Shown piece after piece: positions 63,175-64,000 of a DNA stretch of 64,000 bases. This DNA comes from Clostridiales bacterium (GTDB lineage: Bacteria; Bacillota; Clostridia; Saccharofermentanales; Saccharofermentanaceae). Position 1 is the first letter of the stretch, and every line of letters begins with the position of its first letter. Both the position numbers and the translations under genes were made by a program. Under the pieces are notes generated by a model that did no database searches, was not told the DNA's origin, and saw only the letters and a list, made by a program, of their open reading frames with translations. The stretch covers positions 1 to 64,000 of the forward strand of contig JAFWLP010000037.1 of NCBI GenBank assembly GCA_017511005.1, in the 5' to 3' direction.

Positions 63175-63627
63175 TTACTTAAAATGCTTCTCCTCGATGT
63201 CTTTTATGCCGTTTACGCGTGTCGCATGACGTCCGCCCGCGAATTCTTCCTCGAAGAAAGCATCGATCATTCCCAAAGCCACGCCCAGACCGACCACGCG
63301 CTCACCGAACGCCAGGATCTGTGCATCGTTATGCTGTCTGGACATCTTTGCCATGAACTCATTGGTGCAGAGAGCGCATCTGATGCCCTTATATTTGTTG
63401 CATACAAGAGAGATCCCGATACCCGTACCGCAGATGGCGATGCCTCTTTCGGCTTTGCCGCTTGAAACGTCTTCAGCTACTTTGATGCCTGCATCAACAT
63501 AAGAATAGGAATCCGTTCCGTTGGGAGCGCCTCCGTCAAGGACTTCAAAGCCCTTCTCTTCAAGGTGCTTGATGACCTTCTGTCTCAACTCATAGCCTGC
63601 GTGATCTGATGCGATTGATACTACCAT
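63175..63627 (-). CDS. rpiB: Ribose-5-phosphate isomerase B
   Basis: The 150-residue enzyme begins VVSIASDHAGYELRQKVI and has ERGIAICGTGIGISLVCNK (active-site Cys and GTG loop) and ERVVGLGVALGMIDAFF. It interconverts ribose 5-phosphate and ribulose 5-phosphate in the pentose phosphate pathway. It follows proA by 21 bp and has its own terminator. Confidence 0.95.
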   Translation of the reverse strand: MVVSIASDHAGYELRQKVIKHLEEKGFEVLDGGAPNGTDSYSYVDAGIKVAEDVSSGKAERGIAICGTGIGISLVCNKYKGIRCALCTNEFMAKMSRQHNDAQILAFGERVVGLGVALGMIDAFFEEEFAGGRHATRVNGIKDIEEKHFK

Positions 63628-63648
63628 TTGTATTGCCTCTTTCCTTAA

Positions 63649-64000
63649 TTAAATCTCATGATGAATGTGCTTGAACTTCTTTGAACCGTCACAGTAAGGT
63701 CCTACGATGTCGCCGTTACCTACAAGACGGTACTTATAAGATACGAGTCCTTCAAGGCCTACAGGTCCCCTGGCATGGATCTTGGACGTTGCAATGCCTA
63801 CTTCCGCGCCGAATCCGTAACGAAACCCGTCAGCAAATCTTGTGGAACAGTTTACCAGAACGCTTCCGGAGTCAACCATTGTCATGAACTTCTCAGCCGT
63901 CTCCATGTTCTCTGTGATCACGGCATCCGTATGACCTGAACCGTAATGATTGATGTGCGCTATGGCTTCATCGACATCCTTGACTGTCTTGACGGAACAC
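63649..64000 (-). CDS. proA: Gamma-glutamyl phosphate reductase (3' part)
   Basis: The partial frame continues beyond the window end. The 117 visible codons encode the C-terminal region: [25 protein letters not shown], then [35 protein letters not shown], which is diagnostic of ProA. It reduces gamma-glutamyl phosphate to the semialdehyde in proline synthesis. The rpiB gene follows in the same direction. Confidence 0.94.
   Translation of the reverse strand, partial: CSVKTVKDVDEAIAHINHYGSGHTDAVITENMETAEKFMTMVDSGSVLVNCSTRFADGFRYGFGAEVGIATSKIHARGPVGLEGLVSYKYRLVGNGDIVGPYCDGSKKFKHIHHEI

Overview
The window looks like chromosomal DNA of an anaerobic clostridial Firmicute, probably from an uncultured gut or rumen lineage. 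The evidence is a SAM-I riboswitch before metK, Shine-Dalgarno sites of the AGGAGG type at most genes, YtrA-type GntR and PadR regulators, a clostridial Tad pilus locus with a DUF6382/FHA protein, and a tmRNA with a short ANEEMLVAA tag. No species can be named from the sequence alone. There is no phage, insertion sequence, CRISPR array, tRNA or rRNA. The 5' third is accessory-rich (defence-like helicase, lipid genes, ABC transporter, acetyltransferases) and the rest is mostly housekeeping.

Layout. 0-6 kb: a 1,672-residue DUF4011/helicase/Vsr-like protein (HheA-like) and a small tail-anchored partner. 6-13 kb: YgjP metallopeptidase, acyl-CoA synthetase, PlsC, and an unusual fusion of an NCS1-type permease to a second PlsC-like acyltransferase, with a 51-residue membrane protein encoded directly before it. 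13-17 kb: a PadR-HAAS-small membrane protein operon, an amidase-like protein that lacks the catalytic Glu, a zinc-ribbon protein and ssrA. 17-26 kb: a GntR/ABC/CPBP operon, acetyltransferases, a methyltransferase, CPBP proteases and a MATE pump. 26-41 kb: an HD-GYP sensor, BirA, ComEA, then a long reverse-strand block (rsfS, nadD-yqeK, purD, hom, ACT regulator, rdgB, rsmF, pepF, argS). 40-46 kb: a MraY-like transferase, comF, recD2-like helicase, metK. 46-52 kb: a Tad pilus locus. 52-58 kb: the F-type ATP synthase operon. 58-64 kb: hydrolase, SAP protein, RelA/SpoT-like synthetase, an Amt-PII fusion, rpiB and the 3' part of proA.

Most notable points. (1) The ATP synthase operon has no atpH. 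The alpha subunit carries the C-terminal domain of subunit delta at its N-terminus, and the N-terminal domain of delta is absent. (2) The permease-acyltransferase-zinc-ribbon fusion and its coupled small protein form a candidate undescribed lipid system, next to an acyl-CoA synthetase and a stand-alone PlsC. (3) Three tandem TGTCG boxes, with the same 23-nt distance to a -10 hexamer, lie in front of both comEA and the Tad locus, suggesting one competence/pilus regulon. (4) A 112-bp imperfect palindrome between two genes has a related sequence about 22 kb away. (5) Fusions are frequent in this genome: delta-alpha, Amt-PII, NadD-YqeK, TadB-TadC and permease-PlsC.
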